In this document: positions 47,801-58,227 of the stretch, in pieces
How positions within the stretch are numbered: position 1 is the first letter of the stretch
Layout of the letters: the number at the start of each line of letters is the position of its first letter
Assembly: GCA_015039465.1 (NCBI GenBank)
Contig: MU130299.1
Coordinates: forward strand, 515,942-579,941
Direction: 5' to 3'
DNA length: 64,000 nucleotides
Source of the DNA: Phlegmacium glaucopus
Taxonomy: Eukaryota > Basidiomycota > Agaricomycetes > Agaricales > Cortinariaceae
Made by a program: the position numbers and the translations under genes
Notes under the pieces: generated by a model
Databases searched by the model: none
Seen by the model: only the letters and a program-made list of their open reading frames with translations
Told to the model about the DNA's origin: nothing

Positions 47801-49247
47801 TATTAAGCCAAATTTGGCCATCAACCAAACAGGCTTTGATATAAAGTTCAATATCAGCCTTTACAACCTCCTTTTCAACCTCATGAAGGATGAAGTTTGA
47901 ATGAGCCCTAGATTTACCAAAAGACTCCTTGAGTCTTATTTCTGGACGGCTAGTGATGAAGAACTTGACTGGAAGAGAGGTACTGTGTTTTAAGATCACA
48001 GAAAGCAACTCAGCCACAAGGGACTGGTCAGAGCACTCATCCAAAGCATCAAGAACAATAACTGGGACAACTACTACTTGTCTGGTATCCCTGTATGCAT
48101 TAGTGAGTGGTTTAACAATGAAATTCAAGAATTGATTGCCAATCCTCCAAGATGAGCAGTCAGGATTGGCGTCCACTATATCCAGGATAAGTTGTGACAG
48201 GGAAGGAAGATACTTGGCCAACTGAAGGGCGATGGTGGGGATGATGCAACGAACATCACTAGTATCCACCCGGAGGTGGGAAGAGAAGAAGGTACCACCA
48301 AGGGAACCCTTTTCACGGAGGATTTCACTGAATGAGTAAGCAATTGTCGTTTTGCCGGTTCCAGCCATCCCATTGAGCCAGTATACCTTTGTAGTTGTAT
48401 TATCATTCGCCCACAGTTGCAGCGTGTCAAGGACTGCCTTGCGAGTGTTCTCTATACATGCGTTGCGTGGAGCAGGGGATGCTGCGTCGTATTGCGCAAA
48501 CTCGGCGCGTGGCAAGAGATTCTCACGTAGCGCAGTCTATGAACTAGGTTTTAGCGAAGATCATCACACTCCAAAGATTATACACTGACCAAGATTCGAG
48601 AGCTCGATTGTTCATTTCCATCAGCTTTGGACACAAGCTGGATCTGACAAGATGATAAAACTGTCAGTACACCGATTGGCTCTTACGCAGATAGAATGAT
48701 ACTTACGTTGTTAGCCATGTTAATTGTCGGCTGGTGGAGGTATACATTGCGAGCGCCTTGGAAGAGAGACATTGGGCTATGGACATTCGGAGACGTGTGC
48801 TACATGAGCAGTAATTAGTGACGACGATGGTGAGCGCAGCATAGATGCTGACCAAGGGTAGAAGCTCCGATCCTTGGTTACTAGCGGAACCAAGTTGCCT
48901 GGGTACGACAGGTCCGGATGCTGAAATGGGTACGGAGATTGGAGAGGACATTGTGGACGATTCCGTACTCGCAACCGCCGTGGCAAGTGCGCGATCGGGG
49001 CTGACTATCTCGAGTGGCAAATTACTTGAAAGTATGAGGGATGTTAAGTAATAATCAATGAATATCAGACAACAGGATTTAGCTACCTTGTTCCTGCATC
49101 CGTCATATGATTACCAGAGCTTGAACCCAGCTCGATCGGTGATGATGTAGGTGGGCGCTTCGAAAGAAAAAGAGAAGATAACTGCCTTTTGAGAGATCGA
49201 GCAACCTTTTCTACGCGATTGTTCCTAGATGGTCTTTCGCTCGACAT
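44822..49247 (-). CDS. NLR protein: NACHT domain with C-terminal WD40 repeats
   Basis: Model: complement(join(44822..46960, 47022..48536, 48590..48643, 48707..48799, 48853..49024, 49087..49247)), about 1377 aa plus whatever the N gap hides. Residues 1-160 are a basic, Ser/Pro-rich leader (VARSLKRQLSSLFLSKRPP) and a linker (QGARNVYLHQPTINMANN) typical of fungal NLRs. The NACHT domain starts LLPRAEFAQYDAASPAPR, with P-loop GMAGTGKT (about 216-223), Walker B VIVLDALDE (about 319-327) and FFITSRPE. A 61-nt intron (46961-47021) joins it to SALAWLPEKSDIW and at least 13 near-identical WD40 repeats, ending WIPPPFCKPQI and SGEILALEV. The 5' exons are CpG-normal; below about 48200 the gene is CpG-poor. 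Role by family: non-self recognition or programmed cell death. Confidence 0.87.
45097..46750 (-). repeat. 126-bp tandem repeat array encoding WD40 units
   Basis: At least 13 units of 42 aa share SAVFSPDGMHIVSASDDHTA and RIWNTATGECEAELKGH. Variation concentrates at two to four residues per unit (after GH, around ASxD and TAxIW). The unit length equals that of the TPR array in the other NLR. Confidence 0.88.
46099..46198. other. Assembly gap of 100 N inside the WD40 array
   Basis: Exactly 100 N, a conventional size for gaps of unknown length. The two flanking units are 141 nt apart across the gap, not a multiple of 126, so the real length differs and further repeat units may be missing or collapsed. 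Confidence 0.95.
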
Positions 49248-49529
49248 GATGATGATGGTCTCAACGAAGAGAGCGTCGTCACAATGTGCAGTGGAGTTTG
49301 CCATTCCCACGGTGAAGCATGGAGTTTTGAACATCTAGACTCGAACCCATGGTCTGTCTTATATAAGCGGGACCTAATCTGATCCCGAATCGGATTTTAT
49401 CCATAAGGTGGTTTCGAGACTAATAAACCTCATCCTTTTGGATATATCGATTGCTTGAGTATCTCAACTGTGTCCTCTGAAACGCTCGGCTTCGATAACC
49501 TCGTTACCTACACCCAACCTAACACCCCC

Positions 49530-50545
49530 TACAAGTCATCATAAACATGCTACAGGAAAGCCTAGGGGATTCTGTGATAGCGACAGTAACGAGGACTTGA
49601 ATGTGGTGTTGACTAGTGACGATGAGGTGCTGGGGGAGAGATATAAGAAAAGACGAATGGGAGAGGCCAAGCGAATAGACGAGGATGAGTTTTGGGTTGA
49701 TGATACAGCCGTAAATCCTAAAGCTAGAGCTAAAAACGAACATTGCTGGCTCCAAATCTCGACTGTTGGTCCGTCTCGGGTAGCGCCTCTGCTGTACAGG
49801 CGCAAGCAGGTGTGGCACTTATTTCTCCGCCACGATCTTATCGAAGGCCAGCGGTTGCAACACCCCAAGGCCCTTGTTACTCGAAAGAAGCCTGATCCTC
49901 CTATTGCCACGGATTCTCCTCCTGTAACCTCGAAGACGCGATCATTGACCAGACGTGCCCTTCGAGACTCTCCAGATAACCCATTCCTTGCCACTCCTGA
50001 AAAACACATCGACACTCCTAGCCCAAGTGGTAGCAGCGCAAATCCTAGTTCAAATGGCCCATTACAAGAGAGGTCCACAATTGCTTACGTATTGTATGTT
50101 TTCCTCTTTCTTCGTTGTATATCTATATTAACTGTCTTTTCACAGTCGTGGTGTTTGACACGAATGCAAGAATCCATTATATAATTATGCTCAGGACCGG
50201 CCGTTTTCCCCCTCCCTCCGGAATCTAAACTTCCTATCGACCATCTGGATTATTCCCCTGCTATTCATTGCACTCCTAAACGCCTTCTTGCCGATGCTCT
50301 TCCAAAGAAAAAGAAATATGTCACCTCCAAGCAGGACACCCTCTCGTAAGAGGGCTAGATAGCGTTCGCCGTCGTTAAGCGCTGATGAGGGTAATGTTGG
50401 CGAGATTCGCCCGTTGAAATTGGATTTTTGGTCCCGGGAAGAGAGCTGGTGCTCAGACTTTGGACCAGGAACTCCGACGCGCTGGATAATCTGTTTCTCT
50501 TTGGCCGTCGCTCTATCACCTTCTATGTTGATTATCTTCATGATT
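49530..50545 (+). pseudogene. Broken gene of a conserved basidiomycete family (unnamed)
   Basis: The plus frame from about 49545 reads DEDEFWVDDTAVNPKARA, then RSLTRRALRDSPDNPFLATP and ERSTIAYVF, with a GT donor at about 50093 and an acceptor ending at about 50145. The continuation FRGV meets an in-frame TGA, then HECKNPLYNYAQDRPFSP, then a 1-nt shift before PPESKLPIDHLDYSPAIH and CTPKRLLADALPKKKKY. The ordered remnants fit one protein interrupted by a nonsense codon and a frameshift. I recognise the DNPFL...YVFRGVR pattern from hypothetical basidiomycete proteins, with no known function. Confidence 0.5.
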
Positions 50546-50559
50546 GCCTTCACACTCGT

Positions 50560-50842
50560 TTTGTTCCCGTACTTGCGATGTCCCCATCATCTTTCTTTGC
50601 CTAGTCCACCACACCAGATGTTAGTGTTGGCAACCTCGGATGCTTCCCCACCAACTTATACAGCTCCAACGCAGTTCAAATTTGGATTCGAGTACACGCA
50701 AGAGCCGCTGGTGAACATATCTCAAGTCAAAGGCCATTTGCCTCTTCTGCATACATCCGCCGAATTGAAGAAGCACTGGGTGGAAGGACTTCAGGAAGCG
50801 ATCCCTCAGATCCCGGTGAATCTCGAGAGAAGATGGGCATAG
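50560..50842 (+). pseudogene. 3'-truncated fragment of a basidiomycete hypothetical protein
   Basis: The open frame includes FKFGFEYTQEPLVNISQVKG, HLPLLHTSAELKKHWVEGLQ and VNLERRWA, then a TAG. In related proteins the ERRWAWF motif is followed by a long domain. Here it stops and the direct repeat begins at 50843, suggesting the gene was cut by the repeat or a rearrangement. Confidence 0.4.
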
Positions 50843-51045
50843 TTCGTAGACACCAGTTTAACTAAACAAAGCAGCCACTGGCACCCGTTTATGCCTCGAG
50901 AAAAAACGGTATGTTAGAGATACCTTGTTATGAATGGAACTATTATCCTTCATCGACGACGTGAAAAGTTTTCATTGAATTGGCCTTTAAAATTTGTCAG
51001 TGGGCAAGTGCCAAGAACCCTAAAAAATTAAGGAACGCACAAAAA
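50843..51045 (+). repeat. Direct repeat, right copy
   Basis: Counterpart of 34878-35088, starting at GTAGACACCAGTTTAAC and fading after about 51045 (AATGCACAAAAAATG-like end). It directly abuts the truncated gene fragment. Confidence 0.7.
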
Positions 51046-51799
51046 ATGCATGAATTCATTAGCTATCTTCACTCTCCGGAACCTAGTCGTCGTCTGTCAG
51101 AGCCGAGTTCGTCGACTCGAAAGCTGGCCACTAATGGAAATAAATGCGTCAGTGAGCATCATTACACTGGTCGTTTCGGAAAAGTATTTTGGTTTTTTTT
51201 ACACGCAAAAGTGAATTTGCTCTAATCCCTCCTACTGCGCTGGCGTGAATATGGGGCGGCGAAGAATTTTATATTATAGTTTAGGTAGACTGAGCATATG
51301 CGCGATTTTCGAAGCAAAATAGGTCACATGACAAGACAAAACTAATTCCCGATCTATTGAAGAGCTGTGTTACAGATAGTCAACATGACCTTTGTGTACA
51401 ACATCTACCTTAGTTACTATATATACATTTTATATACATGACCTCTAGTAGCCTTAGGAGGACCATACTGGATGAGAAAGAACAAGAAAATTTATAAAAG
51501 AAAGCAACCGCATCGACAGCAATGATCAATCAGAGGGCAATTGATGCTCCGAGTCTCGTGTGTGGTCCTCGGACACAACCGGTGTACCAAGCCTTCGTCT
51601 GCGGTTTGTCAACTAATCCAACAATGACCTTCATTATTTGATCCTTTTTTTCCATCATTTTTGAAATAAGAGGTGAAGGTCGAAGATTGAAGGTAGGATA
51701 AGAACTGTGACCGCGAAAAACATAGAAACGGCCATCCAACAGCCCAAAAGACGAAAAAAACCAAGAGTGAGCACTTGCAAAAAAACTAAGAAACAGGGA
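51046..51799. other. Intergenic spacer
   Basis: 51240-51520 shows nothing recognisable. 51567-51799 is the start of the duplicated segment that also contains the terpene synthase (counterpart from about 54840). Confidence 0.5.
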
Positions 51800-53366
51800 C
51801 TAATGCACACTGAAAGAAAGACTTTGAGGCGTAGTTGGGATTTCAGAGGCTTTGGCGGGCAAGGATGCTGATGATTCCTTAGTAATCTCTGGGGGCAGGA
51901 GTGTTACAACCCTATGACGTTTCACTTCCAAGCCATCAGATTTAAAGTATCGGTGGGTTTGGAAACTCCAGTGAAGCGTTCTACCAAGAGTGCATATTGT
52001 CAAATGTCAAACGCGCAGTGTAAATAGAGAGGGGAAGGGAGGACATACCCAACAACCCAGTCCTGGAGGCCTCGAACATATCGCGCGACCATGTCGTCGA
52101 TCTCTGGGCTCCAAGAGGGGAGTTCCTTATTAGCATAGAATGTATCGACGCTCTGCATACAGAGTCCGCCAACATGGTCAACAGCGCTCTGAAGGTCGTG
52201 ACCGTGATATTTCATAAGTATGTAGATCATATTGTGAGTATCTCCTTGAGCTTGTTCCTTGTTGTACGAGAAGATATCCTAATACGGTGAATGATTAGAG
52301 CATATTTTTCATTATGATTTTAAGGGTTAACCTACGTTTGACCAGGTTGCGAAGTTGTTCGTTGCCTGATTGAGTGCCTGGATCACTGGGTGATCGAAAA
52401 CAAAATCAGGGAGATCAATGTCTAGAGTGTATCTAGGTTGCGGTAAGCTTAGTTTGAAAGTGGTCATGAAATGAATGAGATTAGCTGACTCTATGAGGGC
52501 CAAGCAAGGATTACAGCCTACAACGGTCAACTTCAGTTCTTGGATAATTGGAAGTAACTTAGAGAATTAAATTCACCTGACGTATGTCTGCGAATACCGA
52601 GAAAGGTCCCAAGGTCGGGAACAATACCTTGATTTCTGGCTCGAATCTCCATGTTGAGGGCCTCGAAACAGAGTTCAAGAGCTTCTTTGAAACGTGCTTG
52701 TGCACCAGGACCACAATCAGGGATGCAACGTCCCCAGAAGCTAAGAAACAAAAAGAAAGAGTTTAAGTGTAAGTAAACTCGCAAATAAAATGGGAGTAGG
52801 TCATTTGATATTTGAAAAAGCGGCTCACTCTCGTGCGAGCTTTCCCGGGATAAGCTCCACCGTCGGCTGCTCCTTTCCAGCACCATTGGTTGGCATATAC
52901 TTGTCGGGAAACCAAAGTGCGTTCATGACGACATCTGCGAGAACATCCGTCTCACGAGTCATCATGCCGTCGCTGATATTGTCCCTGCGATTTTTGAAAA
53001 AGAAGAAAAGCAAGCAAAGATATAGGATATGGTTAGGTTAGAGCTGTATGAAAACATTTCTGTAGGAAAATCGCACAAATAGAAGAAATAGTTCATAACA
53101 TCTGACACCACGCGAAGTCGTTCTGGAGGGGCGGTGGGATAGCAGTAGGCTGCGAGTTCACCGGCTTGTAGACCACGAAGGGCTCGACGCTGTTTAGCGT
53201 TGAAGTCGGGACAATTGGCATCCAACCACTCGACAGACTGTTTGGCTATTTCGTCCCCATTGGCGTTATAAGAAAGCGGGAAAGTGCAGTGGGACACAAG
53301 ATCGGGGATGATGAACGATTTGGACTGCTTGGTAGTGTCGGCTTGGAAGGACGAGGGGGAGTGCAT
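51800..53366 (-). CDS. Sesquiterpene synthase (class I terpene cyclase)
   Basis: Model: complement(join(51800..51980, 52049..52278, 52336..52517, 52577..52740, 52829..52984, 53077..53366)), 400 aa, all introns GT-AG and in phase. The N-terminus has PDLVSHCTFPLSYNANGD, then GLQAGELAAYCYP and ERLRVVSDVMNYFFYLDN. The aspartate-rich motif is DNISD (residues 98-102, across intron 1), a variant of DDxxD. The NSE motif is NDIFSYNKE (264-272), followed by QGDTHNMI; HWSFQTHRYF provides the C-terminal end of the fold. Such enzymes ionise farnesyl diphosphate. About 24 residues (IHFMTTFKLSLPQPRYTLDI) between the ALIESAN and LPDFVF segments look like an insertion and may be unspliced intron; no good donor is visible. 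Confidence 0.88.
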
Positions 53367-55087
53367 AGCGTGAAAGGGTAATAAGAGGGAGAAAATGCGA
53401 GATAAAGATGAGAGTGAGACTCCTCAAGATTCGGAGGTTGACGAAGAACATGCCAGCCTCCTTTTTAAAAGCCAGAATAGATCCATCCGTCTTGAAAGAC
53501 ATCTTCCAAGAAGTCAGCGCTCAGCTTAGAACATATCAAAACTCGCACATGGAACGTGAGAGGGTCTTGTACTAAAGTCGGTCACTTGAGAGGCCAATGT
53601 AACCACTTGTAGCTTAGTTACATCACAGCGTGACAACTTTACTGCCAATGCGCGATAAGGCGATGGTTGTGACTCTGTGTGACATCTGGACATTATAACA
53701 TCACTACTAAGACGGCTCGCGTTTTCCCACGTTTTCCCGGGGGTTTTGCGGTCGTTTTCGTTTTGCCGATTGGGTTTTTTCTTCACGGTACAGATAATCT
53801 CTTTACATAATTTTTTTTCAAAAAATCATATTCATGTCTAGTACATATATTAAAACAATTCCCTTCTAAGCAAAAAGACAAGAGATGCAAGCACTGTTTA
53901 GTGGACAAGTCTAAACTTTACGTTGCCCTGATGAATTCCTGATGCTCTAATTGATTGATAACAAGGACGGAAAAGTTCGGATAAACCCCTCTCACGTTTC
54001 ACATGCCAGTGGGTGGGCGTTTTGATAGAGTTTTGATGGACCTATAGAACATATAACTTAGGGAACGTTCTTCGCCTAGATCGGATGGCTATCAGTTCTG
54101 ACCATGCGTGCGGGGAGTGCGGGGGTTGTGGTCAATCGTATATAGGTTTACAACTTTGATGATTGATTACTGTGGCAACATATTCTACAGCCTATATTTT
54201 ATTGTCAGATAGGAGCAACGGAAGGACTGTCAGGTCGCGGGTGCTTGCATGGGACTTTTACAAGGTATGTACACGACTTCTTATTGATAGAAGTGCACGG
54301 CTTGTCATGTGTGTGATCTCAACATGCACGCGGAACGATTAGCTGGGAGGGGCATAAGGGTGGTTTGTGTGGGAACCCGATTATAATACAAGGAAACCCT
54401 GGAGAGAGACTAGCGCGAACATGGATTGGAAAGAGGAAGAGACTTCCGAAGATTTCGATGGATGGACCGTTTGGCATTGGTAGAAGCGGGACTTAAAGTC
54501 GAAAATGAAAGTCACATTCACTACATATACTTAGCGCCCACAATACTTCGTTGTAAAGTCTTGTACAGTCTTACATCTGCCGAGGCCCATATTGAGCGTC
54601 CTAGCGGCTAATCTACTAACATTTGGGCATACCTGCAAGCGGCACATCTTGACTTCCAGAGCTGGCGCCCATGGCATATTTATTCCTAGCAGCACGAGTC
54701 TTCTCTCTTCCTACATGAACCGTAGACACTATTTTCGCTCGACAGCTTCTTTCTCCTTCCACGCATCCTCTTCTTCATAGTCCCCTGCAGTAACCAAAGT
54801 CGACTGAACATAGGCAATGTAGGCGTAAACTGTATGTGCATTGGTCCTTGAACACAACCGGTACCATGCCTTCGTCTCCAGTTTGTCGACTAATCTAACA
54901 ACGGCTTCATTGATTGATCCTTTTTTCCATCGTATTTTAAATAAGGCTGAAGGTCGTAGATTGAAGGTAAGTAAGGATGAGAACTATCACCGTGAAAAAC
55001 GCGGAATAAAGATAGAAACGGTCGTCCAATAGTCGGGGGGATAAAAAAACCAAGGGTGAGCACTTGCAAAATTTTAAGAAACAGCAA
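53367..55087. other. Intergenic part of a tandem segmental duplication
   Basis: 54165-54630 matches 57060-57590 in order (for example GCTTGCATGGGACTTTTACA and ATTGAGCGTCCTAGCGGCTA), and 54840-55087 matches 51567-51799. The segment was therefore duplicated in tandem as a unit of about 3 kb. A short conserved ATG-led ORF (about 54422, also 57364) is not maintained downstream. No gene is supported. Confidence 0.6.
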
Positions 55088-56382
55088 TTAATGCACACTG
55101 AAAGAAAGACTCTGGAGCGCAGTTGGGACTTCAGAGGCTTTGGCGGGCCAGGACGGTGACGATTCCTTAGTAACCTCCAAGGGCAGGAGTGTTACAACCC
55201 TATGACGCTTCACTTCCAAGCCTTCGGAAGCAAAGTATCGATAGCTTTGGAAACTCCAGTGAAGCGTTCTATCAAGAATCCATATTGTCAAATGCGCAGT
55301 GTAAATAGAGGGGAAGGGAGGACATACCCAACAATCCAGTTCTCGAGACCTCGAACATATCGCGCGACCATGTCGTCGATCTCTGGGCTCCAAGAAGGGA
55401 GTTTCTTATTAGCACAGAATGTATCGATGCTCTGCATACAGAGTTCGCCAACATGATCAACATGCGCTCTGAAGGTCGTGACCGTGATATTTCATGAGTA
55501 TGCAGATCATATTGTGAGTATCTGCTCGAGCTTGTTCCTTGTTGTACGAGAAGATGTCCTAATACGGTGAATGATTGGAGCAGATTTTCACTATGATTTT
55601 AAGAGTTAAACCTACGTTTGACCAGGTCGCGAAGTTGTTCGTCGCCTGATTGAGTGCTTGCATCACTGGGTGATCGAAAACAAAATCAGGGAGATCAATG
55701 TCTAGAGTGTATCTAAGTTGCGATAAGCTTAGTTTTGAAGTGGTCATGACATGAATGAAATTAGCTAACTCTATGAGGGCAAAGCAAGGATTACAGCCTA
55801 CGACAGTTAAACTTCAGTTGTTGGATAATCGAAGTAGCTTATAGAATTAAATTCACCTGACGTATGTCTGCGAATACGGACGTAGGACCCAAAGTCGGGA
55901 ACAGTACCTTGGTCTCTGGCTCGAATCTCATTGTTGAGGGCCCCGAACCAGGATTCAAGAGCTTCTTTGAAACATGCTTGTGCACCAGGTCCACAGTCAG
56001 GGATGCAACGTCCCCAGACGCTAAGAAAAGTATGTAAGTGTGAGTAAACTCGCAAATAAAATGGCAGTAGATCATTGATATTTAAGAAAAGCAGCTCACT
56101 CTCGTGCGAGTTTTCACCACGCGAAGTTGCTCTGGAAGGGCGGTGGGATAGCAGTAGGCTGTGAGTTCACCGGCTTGTAGACCACGAAGGGCTCGACGCT
56201 ATTTAGCGTTAAAGTCGGGACAATTGGTCTCCAACCAATTGACAGACTGCTCGGCTATCTCGTCCCCATTGGCGTTATAAGAGAGCGGGAAAGTGCAGTG
56301 GGACACAAGGTCGGGGATGATGAACGATTTGGACTGCTTGGTATTAGTGTCGGCTTGGCCCGATGGACGAAAGGGGGTGCAT
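55088..56382 (-). pseudogene. Decayed sesquiterpene synthase copy
   Basis: Closely related to 51800-53366, but with three independent lesions. First, about 290 bp covering intron 1 and most of exon 2 is deleted (junction near 56110), removing the Asp-rich metal motif. Second, the codon for Gln in FNAKQRRAL is TAG (about 56200). Third, one extra nucleotide near 55469 shifts the frame after HDLQSA. The NSE motif region (DIFSYNKE) and the last exon remain readable. It cannot encode an active cyclase. Confidence 0.88.
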
Positions 56383-56466
56383 CCTAATGAGGTGTGAAAG
56401 GGTAAGAGAAAAAACGCGAGGTCAAGATGAGAACGAAATTCCTCTCATGGCTCAAGGGACTAGTAC

Positions 56467-56626
56467 CTTCGGGGAAGCTAACAGACATCCTCTACCCTTT
56501 GCTGGCGAGGAAAAACTACTGGCAGTCAGCTAGTATGACAAGAGCAGCTTATCGTTGTACTAGCTGACTGCCAGTAGTTTTTCCTCACCAGCGAAGGGTA
56601 GAGGGCGTCTGTTAGCTTCCCCGAAG
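56467..56626. mobile_element. Foldback element with 69-bp inverted arms
   Basis: The arms 56467-56535 and 56558-56626 are almost perfectly complementary (CTTCGGGGAAGCTAACAGAC against its complement, and CTACTGGCAGTCAGCTAGTA) around a 22-nt loop. It lies in the 5' flank of the terpene synthase pseudogene and is absent from the equivalent flank of the intact copy (after 53367), so it inserted after the duplication or was lost from the other copy. Confidence 0.8.
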
Positions 56627-56788
56627 TTCCTCAAGGTCTCCTTTTTACAGCCAGAATAGTAGATCCATCAGTCTTGAAAGACATCTTTCAAGGATCAACT
56701 TATTAGAACATATAAGGACTCAATCAAAACCTTCTTCGGCTAAAACGGAGGGCTATCAGTTCCGACCATTCGTGCAGTCAATCATACA

Positions 56789-57051
56789 TAGATTACGAGT
56801 CCCCTTTAGGGGCTCGTTCTTATAAGCGGACGCGGCCTTCAAAGGTAACGCAAGACTTGCCGGTAACTTCCGTGATTGCACGTGTTGATGGTGATGGCCT
56901 TGTTTGCCGTGCGAAAATAATTTACTCACTGTCAATCCCTGGCGTCTTTAAGAAACTCAACGCTCACGAAGACGCTATAAAAATACCAGTTTAATTTCAC
57001 TCGAAGGGACTCGTATATGCCACGTGGAGCGATGGCCCTCACCCACAAGTT
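56789..57051 (+). repeat. Dispersed 260-bp repeat with 5' hairpin, copy 2
   Basis: Matches 17640-17899, including the terminal hairpin (56795-56817) and TCTTATAAGCGG. It contains an extra GTCAATCCCTGGCGTCTTT segment relative to copy 1 but lacks a short CAACTTGAT piece. Confidence 0.65.
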
Positions 57052-58227
57052 TACAATGATGGATTGATTACTCTGGCAGCATATTCTATAGCCTATATTG
57101 CCAGATGGCAGCAGCTGCAGTGGTCAGAGCAACGGAGGGGCTGTCAGGTGGCGGGTGCTTGCATGGGACTTTTACAAGGAATGTATGCGATTTTTACTAC
57201 TTAGTTGTTAGGAGTGACTCCGAGTGAGGACTTTGGGACACTTACCACGGCTTATCATGTGTGTGAATTCAACATACATGGGGAATAATTAGCTGGGAGG
57301 GGGCATAAGGGTGGTTATACAGGAATCCGATTATAATACATACAAGGAAACCTTGGAGAGAGAATGGATTGGAAAGAAGAAGAGACTTCCGAAGAATCCA
57401 ACTTGTGGACCGTTTGGCATTGCCGCATTGGTTCGCATAATCGCATTGGTAGAAGCGGAAGTTGAAGTCGTCACATTCACTTTGAACGTTCAACGTTGCA
57501 ACATTTATTCTACAGTCTTGCATGGCACCATCCTGCCGAGGCCCATATTGAGCGTCCTAGCGGCTAATCTACTAACATTTGGGTTGCCAGTGCACGCCCT
57601 CAAGCATCCCTTCAAAACCAAGATACCTGGGGCAAGCTTTCGCCGGATGAAGCCGACTATATACAACAGCAGTTATGTTTATCTCATTTGCGTTTTAGAG
57701 GTCGTGTGAGATCCACCGACTTTCATCGATGTGTTTTACCATTCTAATCAATGACTCTGAACACTCTGACTGGGTCACTAGATATGAGAATTGTCCACTT
57801 TAATTGTCCATATCTGTACCTAAAAGTCCGCGTAGATACTGTAAGTCAGTGTATCTATGGTGCCACCCACCTCGGTCATGGTATAGGGTTCTCTATGCTA
57901 CAGCGTCTATTATGGATATGCGAGTGTATCAAATGAATCTACTTAGGAAGCTGCCACCTGCCTCTGTGCTCACGGTGCGTTGATCACAGAAAGTGACGTC
58001 TAAGGCAGTGCCTCATATATCTAAAGTGTTGTATGTGAGCCAAGTCATGTCCACGAAATATGTGAAATATAAGCTCAACTGATATGTCTTCCCTATGGTG
58101 TAATGACTTCCGATATTCTTTTTTTTTTAATATCAATTTAAGTCTAGAGGGCTAACTTCCGATATTACCCGGTCTTGAAAGACTCCGATATTACCAGGTC
58201 TTGGAAAGACACGAGTGGTGATGCATG
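57052..58227. other. Spacer, right end of duplicated segment
   Basis: 57060-57590 is the duplicate of 54165-54630. At 57624-57680 a short stretch reads KLSPDEADYIQQQ, which resembles KLSPHEVDYLRQY of PSF1 (gene at 61427) and may be a gene shard. Nothing else is seen to 58227. Confidence 0.4.

Noticed and set aside
46941..48515. Separate NACHT and WD40 genes
   Set aside because: The two frames overlap by a few bases, and a 61-nt GTAAGT...CAG intron joins them in phase into the usual single NLR.
49539..50078. 180-codon minus-strand ORF
   Set aside because: It is the reverse shadow of the plus-strand remnant that carries recognisable family motifs.
54422..54481. Short ATG-led ORF (MDWKEEETSEDF...) as a mating pheromone precursor
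   Set aside because: It has no C-terminal CaaX and the frame is not maintained in the duplicate at 57364.
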